Source of the DNA: Clytia hemisphaerica
Lineage: Eukaryota > Cnidaria > Hydrozoa > Leptothecata > Clytiidae
DNA length: 64,000 nt
Direction: 5' to 3'
Assembly: GCA_902728285.1 (NCBI GenBank)
Contig: CACVBU010000501.1
Location: forward strand, 669,237 to 733,236
Within the stretch, counting starts at the first letter, position 1. Every line of letters starts with the position of its first letter. A program made the position numbers and the translations under genes. Shown in pieces: positions 1-12,900 of this stretch. Below the pieces are notes generated by a model, which saw only the letters and a list, made by a program, of their open reading frames with translations, ran no database searches and had not been told where the DNA came from.

Positions 1-135
1 AAAAAACATGAAATTTCAGTCCCACTGCTGGGAAATTAACTTTGATTCCTTCCCTATTCGAAATAAACTATTCGCACTGAAATTCTTATCCCCAATGAGG
101 AAAAAAGTTCCAACGGGGCTGTGAGACAGGGGTGT
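1..135. repeat. Truncated end of an ACACCCCTGTCTCACAG inverted-repeat element
   Basis: The segment ends in GGGCTGTGAGACAGGGGTGT, which is close to the reverse complement of the left end of the element at 30036-30207. It also shares the recurring words CAGTCCCACTG and TCCCCAATGAGG, in the style of that element's interior. The left end lies outside the window. It looks like a non-autonomous inverted-repeat transposon copy; no transposase is present. Confidence 0.5.
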
Positions 136-2612
136 ATTTCATTTTGTGGTTTATTTTTATAACTACTATCGAGTTTTTTAGAACTTTTGTAGAGCTTAAT
201 TTTGTTAATAATTTATACAGTTCGTTTTCGTACTTTTCAAACTTTTTTTCATTGCAATCGAATGACCATATAGTTGGGTTTCTTTTTTGTATTTCTATTG
301 TACCTTAAATTTAACCATCCCTTCATCGAGCAAAGTCTCGCATACACTAAGGATTTTAACTTGGAATTGTTTTTTAATGGAATTTTTGCGTACAGATAAA
401 TAAAGGTGTATACATGTTAATATTTTCGTTAATTGTTATTACTCTTAAAGATGTATATATGAAAGGCTTTCAACAGGCCTACTTTATTTTTGTTGATGAT
501 AGGATCCAAAAATCTCAAATTCGTCCATGGATGTATTGTTGGTCTGTCGAACTTGAGATTTTTGCGGCATTTTAATCACGGAGAAAAGATGAAACACCAG
601 CCTTTTGGTTCAAATTATACAGACTCAATTTTATTGAAAATCACGCATTTCTGTCGGTACCCATTTCTGTCTTTACAATGTGTCAACTGGGTAATTCCCA
701 TATACAACAACTTAAATCAAGAAAAATCTCTATTGTGAAAATATCTAAAAACAAGATATGACAAGAAAAAATATCTAATAATATTATCCTGTTTTGAGAA
801 AAATATCATCTTAAAACAAGATAATTTAGGTTGAAATGTGCACTTGGTTTTAATCTTAAAACAAGAAAATTCTTCTAGATAAAAAATCTATGCCATCTCA
901 AATCAAGATAAAATTTCTTACCCATCGGAATAGAAAATTTATCTTGAAAGTGGGATAATTTATCTAGTATTAAGAATTTTTATCTACTTTTTAGAAAATT
1001 ATTTTTTACAGTGTAAAAGTAAATTCCCATAATAGCAATGAATCATTGATTACTTTCATGATCATAAAATTAATCAATTTATGCAATGATGTCATTAAGA
1101 ATAATTATAGTTTAAATCTAAAATTGTTAAAACCTTTTGCACAATTGAAGAATCATGTCATTTATTTTTAAATAGCTAAGTTTGAATGGGTAATTAACCT
1201 TTTTGTTTCAAAATCTCTTTACACTGTCCGCAAAGAATTGAACTATTTTAAATTTTGCGGAAAATTTTTCTAAAAAGATGTGTCAAAAGTTATGACTGTT
1301 TATTTAAGCAAAATCCAGATGAAAAATTGATGAAAAACCACTATTTTGAAGATTTCGAGACAAAGAAGCATTTACAAAAATTTTCCGCAACAATTTTTAT
1401 TGTTCAGTAAAAGATACACCATCTACTGCGAAAATTTTTTCAAAATGTTTTTTCTTCGCCGAAACTAAGCTCTTCAAAGTTGAAATACGCTTCCTCGCAA
1501 AAGTCTTCATTTTCTTCTTCATCAATTTTTTTCAATGCAATTTTTAAATTTTCAAATTTAGGAATAGTTTGTCTAACAGAAAATGTATAACATGCCATAG
1601 TTTTGTTGGTTACATCAGTCAGAAAACACATTTTAAACACGGCAATTATGAAAAATTCACTATGGTCAGAGCCCTTAAAGCCAGATTGACATTATATGTT
1701 TTTACGAGGTCTGAATCGCTGCTTCAAATACGCTGAGTTTGCACAAAGATAGCAGTTGTTCAACCAATCATCAAACTTCATTTTAACATAACATTTTAAT
1801 GACAAGAGAGTTTTGACTTCAAAATGTTGAACAAGAATTGGAATGAATTGTCTGCGTTTTTAATGGAGCTGTGCAATGTTTGTGCAATGGGACACCAAAA
1901 CAGCAACCATTTTAACCGAACCTCCACAGAATCAACTTTTTTGTACTGTCCAAGAAACATGGATCTGTTTGTTGTTGAAGAGGATGTGACGATAGAGAGA
2001 AAAAGCTGACCAGAAAGCAATATGTCCCATGCTATCTCAAGTAATCCCATTTTAGAGCAGTTGAAGGTACACAAACTTGAAATTAACACTCCTTTTGTTG
2101 GAGAAATTCCTGAAGGATATTTCATGTTATGTTCCTGTTGTTTGGTTGTATTTTGAATCATTTTGGTTTTGGAATGCTTCTGTATCCACTGTATTCTTTA
2201 CAAAACAATATTACATTACGATATAGAAAACAACTTAAGCTGAAAATTATATCATTGTCAAAATATAGTCTTGGAAATTATAAATTCATGTTTTGATATG
2301 TTTCTTATTTTTATTTTTGTTATTGTTGTTTCAAAGAAAATGCTTTTGAGAAGAAAGTCATTTTAAATATTTCCTGAAGATTATTCCAAGACCCTGCCTT
2401 TAAAACATGAAAAGCTCTGTAATTCAAGCTTTATAAGGTATCTATTAAAGGGGACATGTTTAGTGAAAGCTATGGCTGAGAAAAATTGACTACTTTGCAA
2501 TATCACTGTATTTCTGACAAAAATAAACACGGCATTTCGCCTTTTCTGAATTTCAATCAATCACTGTCAAATGCCTGTCATCGGGAGCATCATAGCGAAA
2601 GCTAATTGCTAG
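136..2612. other. AT-rich stretch without a supported gene
   Basis: Short open frames occur on both strands at 490-738, 1440-1640 and 1796-2161. None has a recognisable domain or a convincing pair of splice sites, and the frames at 1796-2161 (-) and 1824-2009 (+) overlap antisense, which suggests chance openness. From about 740 to 1010 the sequence repeats variants of AAAACAAGATA and its complement TATCTTG, as in a decayed inverted-repeat element. I see no RNA gene. Confidence 0.45.
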
Positions 2613-3434
2613 NNNNNNNNNNNNNNNNNNNNNNNNNNNNNNNNNNNNNNNNNNNNNNNNNNNNNNNNNNNNNNNNNNNNNNNNNNNNNNNNNNNNNNNN
2701 NNNNNNNNNNNNNNNNNNNNNNNNNNNNNNNNNNNNNNNNNNNNNNNNNNNNNNNNNNNNNNNNNNNNNNNNNNNNNNNNNNNNNNNNNNNNNNNNNNNN
2801 NNNNNNNNNNNNNNNNNNNNNNNNNNNNNNNNNNNNNNNNNNNNNNNNNNNNNNNNNNNNNNNNNNNNNNNNNNNNNNNNNNNNNNNNNNNNNNNNNNNN
2901 NNNNNNNNNNNNNNNNNNNNNNNNNNNNNNNNNNNNNNNNNNNNNNNNNNNNNNNNNNNNNNNNNNNNNNNNNNNNNNNNNNNNNNNNNNNNNNNNNNNN
3001 NNNNNNNNNNNNNNNNNNNNNNNNNNNNNNNNNNNNNNNNNNNNNNNNNNNNNNNNNNNNNNNNNNNNNNNNNNNNNNNNNNNNNNNNNNNNNNNNNNNN
3101 NNNNNNNNNNNNNNNNNNNNNNNNNNNNNNNNNNNNNNNNNNNNNNNNNNNNNNNNNNNNNNNNNNNNNNNNNNNNNNNNNNNNNNNNNNNNNNNNNNNN
3201 NNNNNNNNNNNNNNNNNNNNNNNNNNNNNNNNNNNNNNNNNNNNNNNNNNNNNNNNNNNNNNNNNNNNNNNNNNNNNNNNNNNNNNNNNNNNNNNNNNNN
3301 NNNNNNNNNNNNNNNNNNNNNNNNNNNNNNNNNNNNNNNNNNNNNNNNNNNNNNNNNNNNNNNNNNNNNNNNNNNNNNNNNNNNNNNNNNNNNNNNNNNN
3401 NNNNNNNNNNNNNNNNNNNNNNNNNNNNNNNNNN
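2613..3434. other. Assembly gap (run of N)
   Basis: About 820 consecutive N. The left flank ends in GCTAATTGCTAG, a word that recurs at about 42108-42119, and the right flank contains GCGCTAGCAATAGGGCC. The gap may therefore hide a repeat that could not be assembled. Open frames running through the N are artefacts. Confidence 0.97.
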
Positions 3435-3929
3435 TTTTAATTGGCCCAGCGCTAGCAATAGGGCCTTTCATTAGCACTTTTCCGTCCGTGTATCTGTCTG
3501 TCCGTTTTGGTAGAAACGGCGCTTAAAACCAGTAACACACTTTTTAATTTTGCCGTCTGGAGAGGGAAAAGCTTGCTAAAGTCGGATACTGGCTATAAAA
3601 GATATATTTTCTGATTCCGCGCTCCTTCAAAACAATTTTCAAAACAAAACAAGATGGCAGTCGAAGCGAGGAGGTTGATTCATACTTTCTTGAACATTTT
3701 CTTTGCTTTAGTGGTCAAGAGACTTTCAAACCAAAGAAATTTTGTAATTATTTTTCTTTATAAACCTTTTTTCAACATTCTGCCATACCTTATAGTCTTT
3801 GCTCAAGTTTTCATAAAGTTTTATGAGTGAAAATTCTACCATAAATCACTTTCATTTTTAGTTTCTTGTTTTCAAAAAGACTTTATAGATATAAATTTTT
3901 AGGAAATAATGGCTTCTGATATAGAAATA

Positions 3930-4600
3930 AATAAACTGAAATGCAGCTGATGTGTAAAACTGAATAAGATTGGAACTTTTTTCTTGATGCTACATAAGAA
4001 AACAGTCACTTCTGGATATGTCGCTGTTCATGCTGTTTATAACAAGAGAAACAACGGTGGTCAGCAGTGGTGGGACGTCGTATGATTTTCAAACTCAACA
4101 CATAATTATTTCAAGTAAACTGATTCTGGAATTTGGTACACTAAAATGGAGCCCATGTGTAAATTGGAACAATATTGGAACTTTTTCCATGATGCTACGC
4201 GTGAAAATGGTTATTTCTGGATCTGTCTCGTTTGACGATTGGTGGCTTGATTTGTCAAACTCGACACAGAATTATTTCAAATAAGCTGATTATGGAATCA
4301 TGTTAATGGAGACTAAAATGCAGCTCATGTGTAAATTTGAACAAGATTGGGACTTTTTTCATGATTCTACACATATATTAAATAAAATGGTCATTTCTGG
4401 ATCTGTCGCATTAAACGATCGGTGGCTTGATTTTCAAACTCGACACATAATTATTTAAAGTATACACTGATTCTGGAATCTGTTAATTGACGCTAAAATG
4501 CAGCTCATGGGTAAATTTGAACTAGATTGAAACATTTTTCATGGTTACAATGCATGAACAGTGAAAATGGTCATTTCTGGATCTATCACTCACATTAACT
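3930..4600. repeat. Tandem repeat, period about 180 bp, about four diverged copies
   Basis: Landmarks recur in fixed order: AAAATGCAGCTCATG, then GTAAATTTGAAC, then TTTTTCATGAT, then GTCATTTCTGGATCTGTCGC, then GGTGGCTTGATTT and ATTATTTCAAA. Copies start near 3935, 4125, 4300 and 4490. The open frame at 4018-4284 lies inside the repeat and is not taken as a gene. Confidence 0.75.
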
Positions 4601-4861
4601 GTTAACTCACATTAAATCTCATGAATTTTATTAGCCTTGATATACAGACCGTAAACTATTTTATCGTCTAGTTTTTTAAAGATCATTTTTCTGGTTTACT
4701 GTCTGGTCCAACTAACATGCCTGCAGGGATATATCTCCCTGAATATGTGAGTGCACCTAATTGGTTAAAAAGCGCCCACTCACTATATATTTGCGGGTTT
4801 TTTAAAATATTTTTCTATGGGCGCACATAATTTATGGAAATTTTCCACCTAGGACATTTTT

Positions 4862-5047
4862 ATAGACCTTTTTTCAAAGAGGACGTCCTGTTGAATAATT
4901 ATGTAGTCCAGCCATAAAAACAATGATAGAGCCATGCATAATTACTGTATCGTGCATATTGTAATAATTATAAATGGTTTTATCATTGTTTTTCTGCTGG
5001 ACTACATAATTATTCAACAGGGTGGCCTCTTTGAAAAAAGGTTTATT
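4862..5047. repeat. Inverted-repeat (foldback) element, family A
   Basis: Two arms of about 50 bp are inverted copies. The left arm runs through GACCTTTTTTCAAAGAGG and TGTTGAATAATTATGTAGTCC; the right arm is its complement, ending in CCTCTTTGAAAAAAGG. They enclose a short spacer with a second internal palindrome around AATGATAGAGC/TTTATCATTG. A diverged right arm of the same family lies at 60030-60131. It is a MITE-like non-autonomous element. Confidence 0.75.
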
Positions 5048-5056
5048 CCACCCCCC

Positions 5057-5284
5057 TGAGATTGGGTAACTTGCATCAGTGGAGGCTAACATGCATAGCC
5101 CTCAAATGAAAGACCTGGCTGGTCATTATAAAATACAAAATTAAATCAAAACAAAAATGGTAGAGTAGAGCTGCGAGCGGAGCTGCATAGTTGTATTTTA
5201 GTGACCAGCCAGGTCTTTCATTTGAGGGCTATGCATGTTATGCATGTTATGTTAGCCTCCACTGATGCAAGTTACCCAATCTCA
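5057..5284. repeat. Inverted-repeat (foldback) element, family B
   Basis: Arms of about 75 bp are inverted copies. The left reads TGAGATTGGGTAACTTGCAT, then CAGTGGAGGCTAACATGCAT and AGCCCTCAAATGAAAGACC; the right is the complement, ending ATGCAAGTTACCCAATCTCA. The middle contains the imperfect palindrome GAGCTGCGAGCGGAGCTGC. A second copy with a truncated right arm lies at 60941-61117. The right arm carries an extra ATGCATGTT duplication. Confidence 0.85.
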
Positions 5285-6943
5285 CGATACCTGAGAGTAT
5301 TCAACCGGGTGAACCTGCGCCGGTTGGTAGGAGACCATTCAATAAAATTTCAAGCGTCTAACTAATGAGAAGTACAGCGGTGATTTTGGAAAAATTTTCC
5401 ATGTCTTCACTTTGATCCATGTTAACAGGGTCATTTGCTGTTTTGCACGCTCTTTATCAACACGTTACTTTTCGCTGGGCCTTCAAGCCAACAGGCTTCT
5501 TGTTTGTTTTTTTAAGAACCTTCCAATCAAGGCAAAGTTCCGGAAAAATACTTACATAACAGTCAGAAAATAAATATATAGAAGATAAGAAAGTACTGTA
5601 GATTAGTCTATTAGACTTTTGTATTATTGACATGCGTCCTTTAAGCTTGACAAAGTTTAGAAACATGTAAGAAACATTTAAGGCTCAAAAAGCCGAAACA
5701 TTGCTTGGTAAAACTAGTTTCTAAAAAAAAAAACGTGTAGTAAACGAACTGAAGATATCGATTACTGTTTGATACAGTTTGCTAATCGAACAGTTATCGT
5801 TTGACTAATTTTATAAAATTTGATAGTTCAATTTACGAAAATCAGTTCAATAGGGTTTATATATATTACATCGCCTGGTAACATGAGAACCAGAATATAT
5901 CTCTCAGAGGAATCAAAACTATAAAGTGCACTCACAAACATTGATGGAACAAAATCAATAATATCACTGTCATCATTTGAGAATCAAACGAAGGATTTTT
6001 TTTCATAAAACCTTGTAAGCATGCCCATCAAATTTGAATTGTTTTCAATGTGTTTTAACTCTCACTTCTTTGTTATCGAAACAAAGAAGAACAATCAAAA
6101 TGTGATGAGACATCTCACTTGACTATTTTACAATATTATATCATAATATTGTACTCAGAGAAATTCATTTCAAGCAGATATTCAATGGGTAAAAATTGGT
6201 TATTGAGATTTATTAACCCGAGGTGATGTAATATTCAACGAGGAGAAGCTGAGTTGAATATACATCACCAAGAAAAAAATTCTACCGTGGTATAAGAGCT
6301 AGGGTATATTAGGAATTATTCAATGGCTGTATAATATACAGATATATAATAATAAAGTTAAAACGTGGTTTCGCCTACATTTTTCATCAGATCCTTTTAT
6401 CTATTTATCTATGTTTATCATTCTTTACAATTCTTGACAGTTCTTGAAATAGTACCTAAATTTAGTACCTTACTATACGAATATTACTATGCAAGTATTC
6501 AATGGCCTTGAAATTAACAGGCTAAAAATTAACACAAGTTCTATTTGCTTTTTCAAGGACAACACGGCTGGTTTTAATTAAGGGGGTTTTTATTAACACG
6601 AAATTTTTCAATTCATGTAAAATAAGGTAGTCTCATATATGAAATTTATTCAAAAAACGTCAGAATTTGACCCCTTGTTCCCTGACCATTTTCTAGAACT
6701 TTCCTCCATACAACATAATATAAATTAGTTTCCATGGTGTAAATTTAGGGGTCACCTAAAGCCTACTTACAAGCCATATTTGTAACTAAAAGATCTGAGA
6801 TTGTGAGATCTTGGATTTAAATTAACAATAACGATACAATAATCTTGTTTTTGTTCATCAATAACCAGGTTAGAATCTAGTAATATAAATAGTACAAAAA
6901 TGACTTGATTACAGAAGCACCCGAATTCTGATTGAACAACTAA
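5285..6943. other. Intergenic, AT-rich; 5' flank of the SLC17 gene
   Basis: No supported gene. Around 5755-5830 there are several ATCGATTAC/CTAATCGA words, like those in the tandem repeat at 60.75 kb. Immediately upstream of the transporter start, TTGATTACAG at about 6905-6914 could be a 3' splice site of a 5'-UTR intron or of a trans-spliced leader; this is a guess from one short match. Confidence 0.4.
6222..6269. repeat. Short hairpin
   Basis: GGTGATGTAATATTCAAC and GTTGAATATACATCACC form a stem of about 17 bp with one mismatch or bulge, around a 13-base loop. The left flank shares AGCAGATATTC with the foldback element at 8350-8461, so it may be a decayed relative. Confidence 0.55.
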
Positions 6944-9900
6944 ATGTCTTTTGAAATGGATCGTGTTGAGAAAGGGAAAGAGGTGAAAGGTGAAAATTCT
7001 GATCTTTACTCTTATGATGCAAGTAGTAATCACAAAGCCAATCATGATCGTCCAAAAGCAGACCTTTGTTGTTGTGCATGTCTGCCAAAACGTTACCTGG
7101 TCGCTATCATGGCTTTTTTTGGATTTGTTAATGTTTACGCATTGAGAGTAAATCTTAGTGTAGCTATGGTGGCAATGGTATCCAATAGGACAGCCAAATA
7201 TGCAAATGGGACTGAGTATACTGTGGTAAGTTTTTAAAATTTTATCAGGATTTTAAAACTCAAGCTTGTTTTAAGAAAACAGCTGTTCATTTAGTAGGGA
7301 GATTTCGTTTTGAAAAACTTTCATATGGCTGAAGTTTGGATCAGTAAGAAATTTTATTTCAGCCTTCTGATTACAGGGCTGTTTTTTTTCCTTTTTCTTA
7401 GCAGAGCTCTAAACTATGATTTGAGAAAGAATTGTAACTTCTTGATCCAGTTTTAGAAAAATTCTTCTTTTATTAATAAAGATGGTTTATAATTCTCTAT
7501 ACTTCCCTTCGAAATTATTTTTATAGAGTCCAGAACTTGACTGGAGTCCAAAACTTCAAGGTATTGATATTGTAATTTCTTTAAAGCTACTCATACTTTC
7601 TTTAATTCATGCTCTGAGTTTCAAGATAGGCACAGATCTTCATTAAATAAAACAACTTGGTTCTGCAAATAAGTGAATAGTCATATATTCATTGCTTAAG
7701 TAATCATTATGCTTACTAAGGTCAATAATAATAATAAGTCAATAGCAAGACATATAGTCGAATGAACTTGACCAAAGCAATGTTAATTTTTATTGTTAAA
7801 CATGTTTCGATATACTAATATCATCATCAGTAATTATTATAGTGTTCTAAAAATAAATAAAAATTAGGATATTAAAAGTGTAAGCATAATTGTAAAATGG
7901 ACGAAGTACAAGGACAAAATCCAGATAAGTCAAACTATCAAATTAAGGTCATTATATATGTCTTTCTTTTTCAGGATTTGTTCTTAGTTCATTTTTCTAT
8001 GGTTATATTATCACACAAATACCTGGTGGCTGGCTTGCTACAAAATATGGTGGTAAAAACTTGTTTGGTTGTGGTGTCCTAATGACAGCTCTTTTTACAT
8101 TGATTACACCACCTGCAGCTAGATGTAATGTTTATTTACTGGTGGCCGTAAGAATGGCGGAAGGATTATTCGAGGTTAACAATTTTTTTATCTTATGATA
8201 GTGAATTTTTAGAATGAAAATTATTATTCTGGATTCTCTAATTCTCAAACCTCCATTATGTTTAAGAGGAGATCGTAATCCTCTGTGTTGAAAATGAGTA
8301 TTATTATTAGGTTATTGTAGATTTCACCCCTTTTGGAATGCAATATTAAGCAGATATTCGAAAAGAAAAATCGGATATAGAAAATTATTCAGTTGAGCTT
8401 GATGATATTCATTAAAGCTAGACTGAATAATTTCGATATCCAATTTTTCACGTTGAATATATGGTTTATCGTTCACCAATAAGCAGAAAAGCATTTTAAT
8501 TTTTCCCTATTTCATTCAGTCTTCCCTCTTTGTAAGACATTTTCGAACGTTTTTCTTATTTAAGGATGTCAATTTCATTATAAAACGTTCAAATTTCCTT
8601 TCTCTTTTGTTAAAAAGAACTTTCTTTTATCTGTTTTTATATACCGAGTAACCCACGAAAAAGTTCAGACGTTTCCCGACGTCTTAAGGCCGAAAAAAGT
8701 GCTTGGAGTTTTGATATTTAGAAAGTAGATATCCTAACTTAAAATTTGAGCTATTACTTTTTAAATTTGACCAACTTGTTCTCTACTTATGAGCTTTTAA
8801 AGTCAAAATTCACTTTACGGAAAGTGTAAAAAACACGTAAGAAAGAGGTATTAAATTCATGCAATCAATTAGAAAGTCACTTACAAATTGACTTATTTAA
8901 CGAGTTTTATGACATTAATAATTAATAAAAACACCTTTGAAAGTAGTTTTTGTTTAAAGCAAGACTAGTTTTTATAAAAATTGGCGCTTTCATAGATTTT
9001 TTTCAAAAACTGTATATCAAAAACGTCTAAAAATACCAAATTTGATACCCCTTTTTTACATGTTTTTTACACTTTCCGTAAAGTGAATTTTGACTTTAAA
9101 AGCTCATAAGCAGAGAACAAGTTGGTCAAATTTAAAAAGTGATAGCTCAAATTTTAAGTTAGGATATCTACTTTCTAAATATCAAAACTCCAAGCACTTT
9201 GGGACATTTGTTCGGCCTCAAGACGTCGGGAAACGTCTGAACTTTTTCGTGGGTCACCCGGTATGTGACATTTAAATAATTATTAGATCAAAAATCTATT
9301 TTCTTTATGCTCGTTGCTGCTACAGAAGAGATATTTTGCTATCGGATATCTAAAAATATTTGACATTGCGTTTTGCCTAGAGGTGGACGATAATATAATT
9401 TATAATAATTTATGTAAACTAAATATTACTAGAAGTATCGACTTTTCAGGGTGTAACATTCCCAAGCATTTATGCAATCTGGAGAAAATGGGCTCCACCT
9501 TTAGAAAGAAGTAAACTTGCAACAATCTCATTTTCAGGTTTGAATTGTGATAATTAATTTTCGTTTTTTTTCAAAGTTTTTGACATTGCTTTTAGAATTT
9601 TAAAGTCAACTTGTGTGAGTATAGTCCAACATACTCCAATGTGGAGTTCTGTTTAAAATTTGAACAAACATTTTTAGTTTACAACACGTCTAAACAAAGA
9701 AATGTACTAGCACATAATAAAAGAGAACTGGTCTAGAATAACCTCATCATTTAATATCAAATTCATAATGATTGAAGTAAATTTAATGTTTCAATACGTC
9801 CATTTTAACTGTCGAATCGTTTTCATTATTTACAGGACCCTTTGCTGGGACAGTGCTAGGAATGCCACTATCAGGTGTTATTGCTAATTCCTTTGGATGG

Positions 9901-12900
9901 CCATGGGTCTTTTATACTTTTGGTAGGTTTGTATAATAACTACTGCAATAATATTTTATATTGGACGATGAGAAGGATCTGAGGCCGTCTATGTATATGG
10001 TGTTGTTTTTTTATATTTCTTAAAAATCTAGCTGCTTAGTTGTTGTTTGTCAATGATACTACAATAATATTGATATAGGAAAATGAATAGAAAACAAAAT
10101 AATAACGAAACTTCTGATATTTTAATACGTTACGTTGCTTTCACCAGTATGGAAGCAAATGTTTGATTTATTTATCTCATTGCTTCTTTAGGATTGTTTG
10201 GTGTGATTTGGAGTTTCTTTTGGTTTGCACTGGTGACAGACTCTCCTTGTGATCATCCGAAAATCTCTAAAGAAGAATTAGATTACATTCAAAACTCTTT
10301 GAAGCAAGATAAACCGGAAAAACAGGTAACTTTTTGAAAGTTTATTTTTTCGCCGTTATAGTCTTTTTGGCAAATAACCGATGTTTCGAGAGTTACAATA
10401 CAAGTTTAAATCTACACGTTTTTTTTATAAGAACAAACTATATAAGAACATAAGGCTTCGAGGCCCAAAAATTTAAGAACATTCTAAGAACATTCTAAGG
10501 CTTTGGAGACTTAAAACATGCATTTTCTTAAGAAATTACATCAAAATGCTCAAAAAATGCTGAAAATAAGAACATTTTAAGAACATTTTTAGGCTTCAAA
10601 TCCAAAAAGCTATTTAGGCTTCAAATCCAAAAAGCTAAGAACATCCGAAGGCTTCGAAAATTTTTGACGTTCTTATAAAAAAAAAACGTGTAAACCTTTA
10701 TTAAATCATGACATAATGTTTTCACAACTGGTAAAAAAGGAAAGGCCTACCATAATTTGAGACTTGATATTTATTCACGATGAAAAATTTGAAAAAAAAC
10801 TTTTTTCACACACAATGTACTGTTTGATTACGGATTATTGATTGAATAGAGAATCTTGTTGCAATTTTTTTGTAATGATGAATTTGAAAATCCTGTTCTC
10901 CAAAAATGCCGTCCATTCGCTTTCATTTTTCAAGGTTGAAAATATTAAAAAGTCTAAAGATTGATCTTTACACATTATTATAAAGCGTTTATACAGAATT
11001 ACCTTTTGTATAAATACTACCCTAAATAATCCCCTAATTCTTTACAATTCATTCAAATTTTCCACATAAAAGCATTTGTCATTTTTCTTTTGATAACTGA
11101 CGATCCCATAAAACTTGAAGTATTATCATAATAGCATACCGCAGTGATTCTAAAAATAGACATCAAAATTACTGTTTGTCTGAGTTTTAATCCCATCATC
11201 CTTTGCATTAATTGCTTTTGCAAGTCAATCACACTTATTGACAATACAAAAGTAATAACTTGCACGCATTACGAATCAAGATGAAAAGGATTTTGGGATT
11301 GAATTTCGGTCAAATGTTAAAAGTATTAATTATGACGTTTGCATAGTGGTGTGCTATTCAAACTTTGTTTTTTTTCTTGTACATAAAGGTTGAAAATATA
11401 CCTTGGAAAGACTTTATAACCTCGTTGCCAGTATGGGCAATCATTATTGCACACATGACCGAAAACTGGGGATGGTACACATTATTGACACAACTTCCAA
11501 CATATCTGAAAAGCGTGCTGGATTTTAATCTACAAGCTGTAAGTTCCATTATCGTTGATACTGTATATGGTTTTTTTATGAGAACATTTTATGTCAGTTT
11601 TAGCCAAAGTTTATAAGAGAAATCTCAGCCTCAGATTTCAGAAATGGCTAAGAAAACATTTAATTTCAGCCCCTTTTTGAGCTAGCGTGTTAGTGAATAC
11701 AGAAAGTAAAGAAGAAAAAAACAATTAAAAACATTTTGTTCGTGATGAAAATAAAACTAAGAACATTGTTCCAAAACTTACTGGTGTTATTGGTGTTAGC
11801 AGGTTAACAACTGAGCTTTTTGTAAAAACCAAACAGAATATTGAGTAATATTTATGCCAAATTTAATTAAACTTATCACTCTTACACAACAGTTTCAGAA
11901 GAATTTCCAAGATTTGCTCAACATTCAGAAAAACTAGTCACATTATAGGCAGATTCAAGGTTTTAGCTGCAATGAGAAGAAGAAATTTACACCCTTATAT
12001 AATGGGCGGAGGTAGTGCAATTATTAGAATCAGATTCTTGTCTAATTTTTCTTTCATCGTTATTACTCTTAGGTGCCAAATAAATTTTCCAACCCCGTTT
12101 ATTTGGCACCTAAGAGTATGGTCTTTGCTCTCAAAACGATACATCGATTATGAGATCATAATGAGCTAATATTAATTTGAATACCGTAAAGTTGGTCTAG
12201 TGTCGACATCCCTCAACTGACTCCCTTTCGAGAGATGGTTGGAATCACTTATTGAAAAAGGTTTTTTCCCTCTGACCACTAAGCAAAGAAATTAAGTTTC
12301 AATCAGGGATTCCGACCTTCCTTTTAATCCCAGCTCTAAAAATGAGTGTCGGAATTAGAGGAGGTATGTCGACATTAGACCAACTTACAGTAGCTTATAC
12401 GTGCCTATTTTCATTAATATGTTCTTTCAGGCTGGATTTTTAGCTGCATTACCTTACTTGGCTATGGTGATTGTGGTCCAGTGCGCTGGTCGGTTGGCTG
12501 ATTTCTTGAGGAGCAGAAATATGATGAGCACTACCGCTGTCCGAAAGATGTTCAATTCTATAGGTTTGTTAGCCCTAGTTTAGACGGCCCACTTTTCGCC
12601 CTGCCTATTCTAATTGTGGATTAAAGTGGGCAGTAGGTTGGCTGTCTAAATTCAATGCATTGCCCTCTTTTGACGTCAATGCAATGTTTTCTTTCAAGCT
12701 TTTCCAAGCAAAGATTTTAACTGCCAACTTTTTGCCCTCCTTTTGCCTACTCTAACAATTCATGATATGCACCACTGCAATGACTTCACGAAATTATGCA
12801 ACTTTTCTGTGTTGTTCCACCTGATACGTCACTTTCTATTGTTTAAGTGACGTATATGGTGGAAAATTTTAAAAGTTCTCAGAAGACTCTCCAGTGGTGC

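Noticed and set aside
2553..3526. Long open frames of about 300 codons on both strands
   Set aside because: They consist almost wholly of N-translated residues across the assembly gap.
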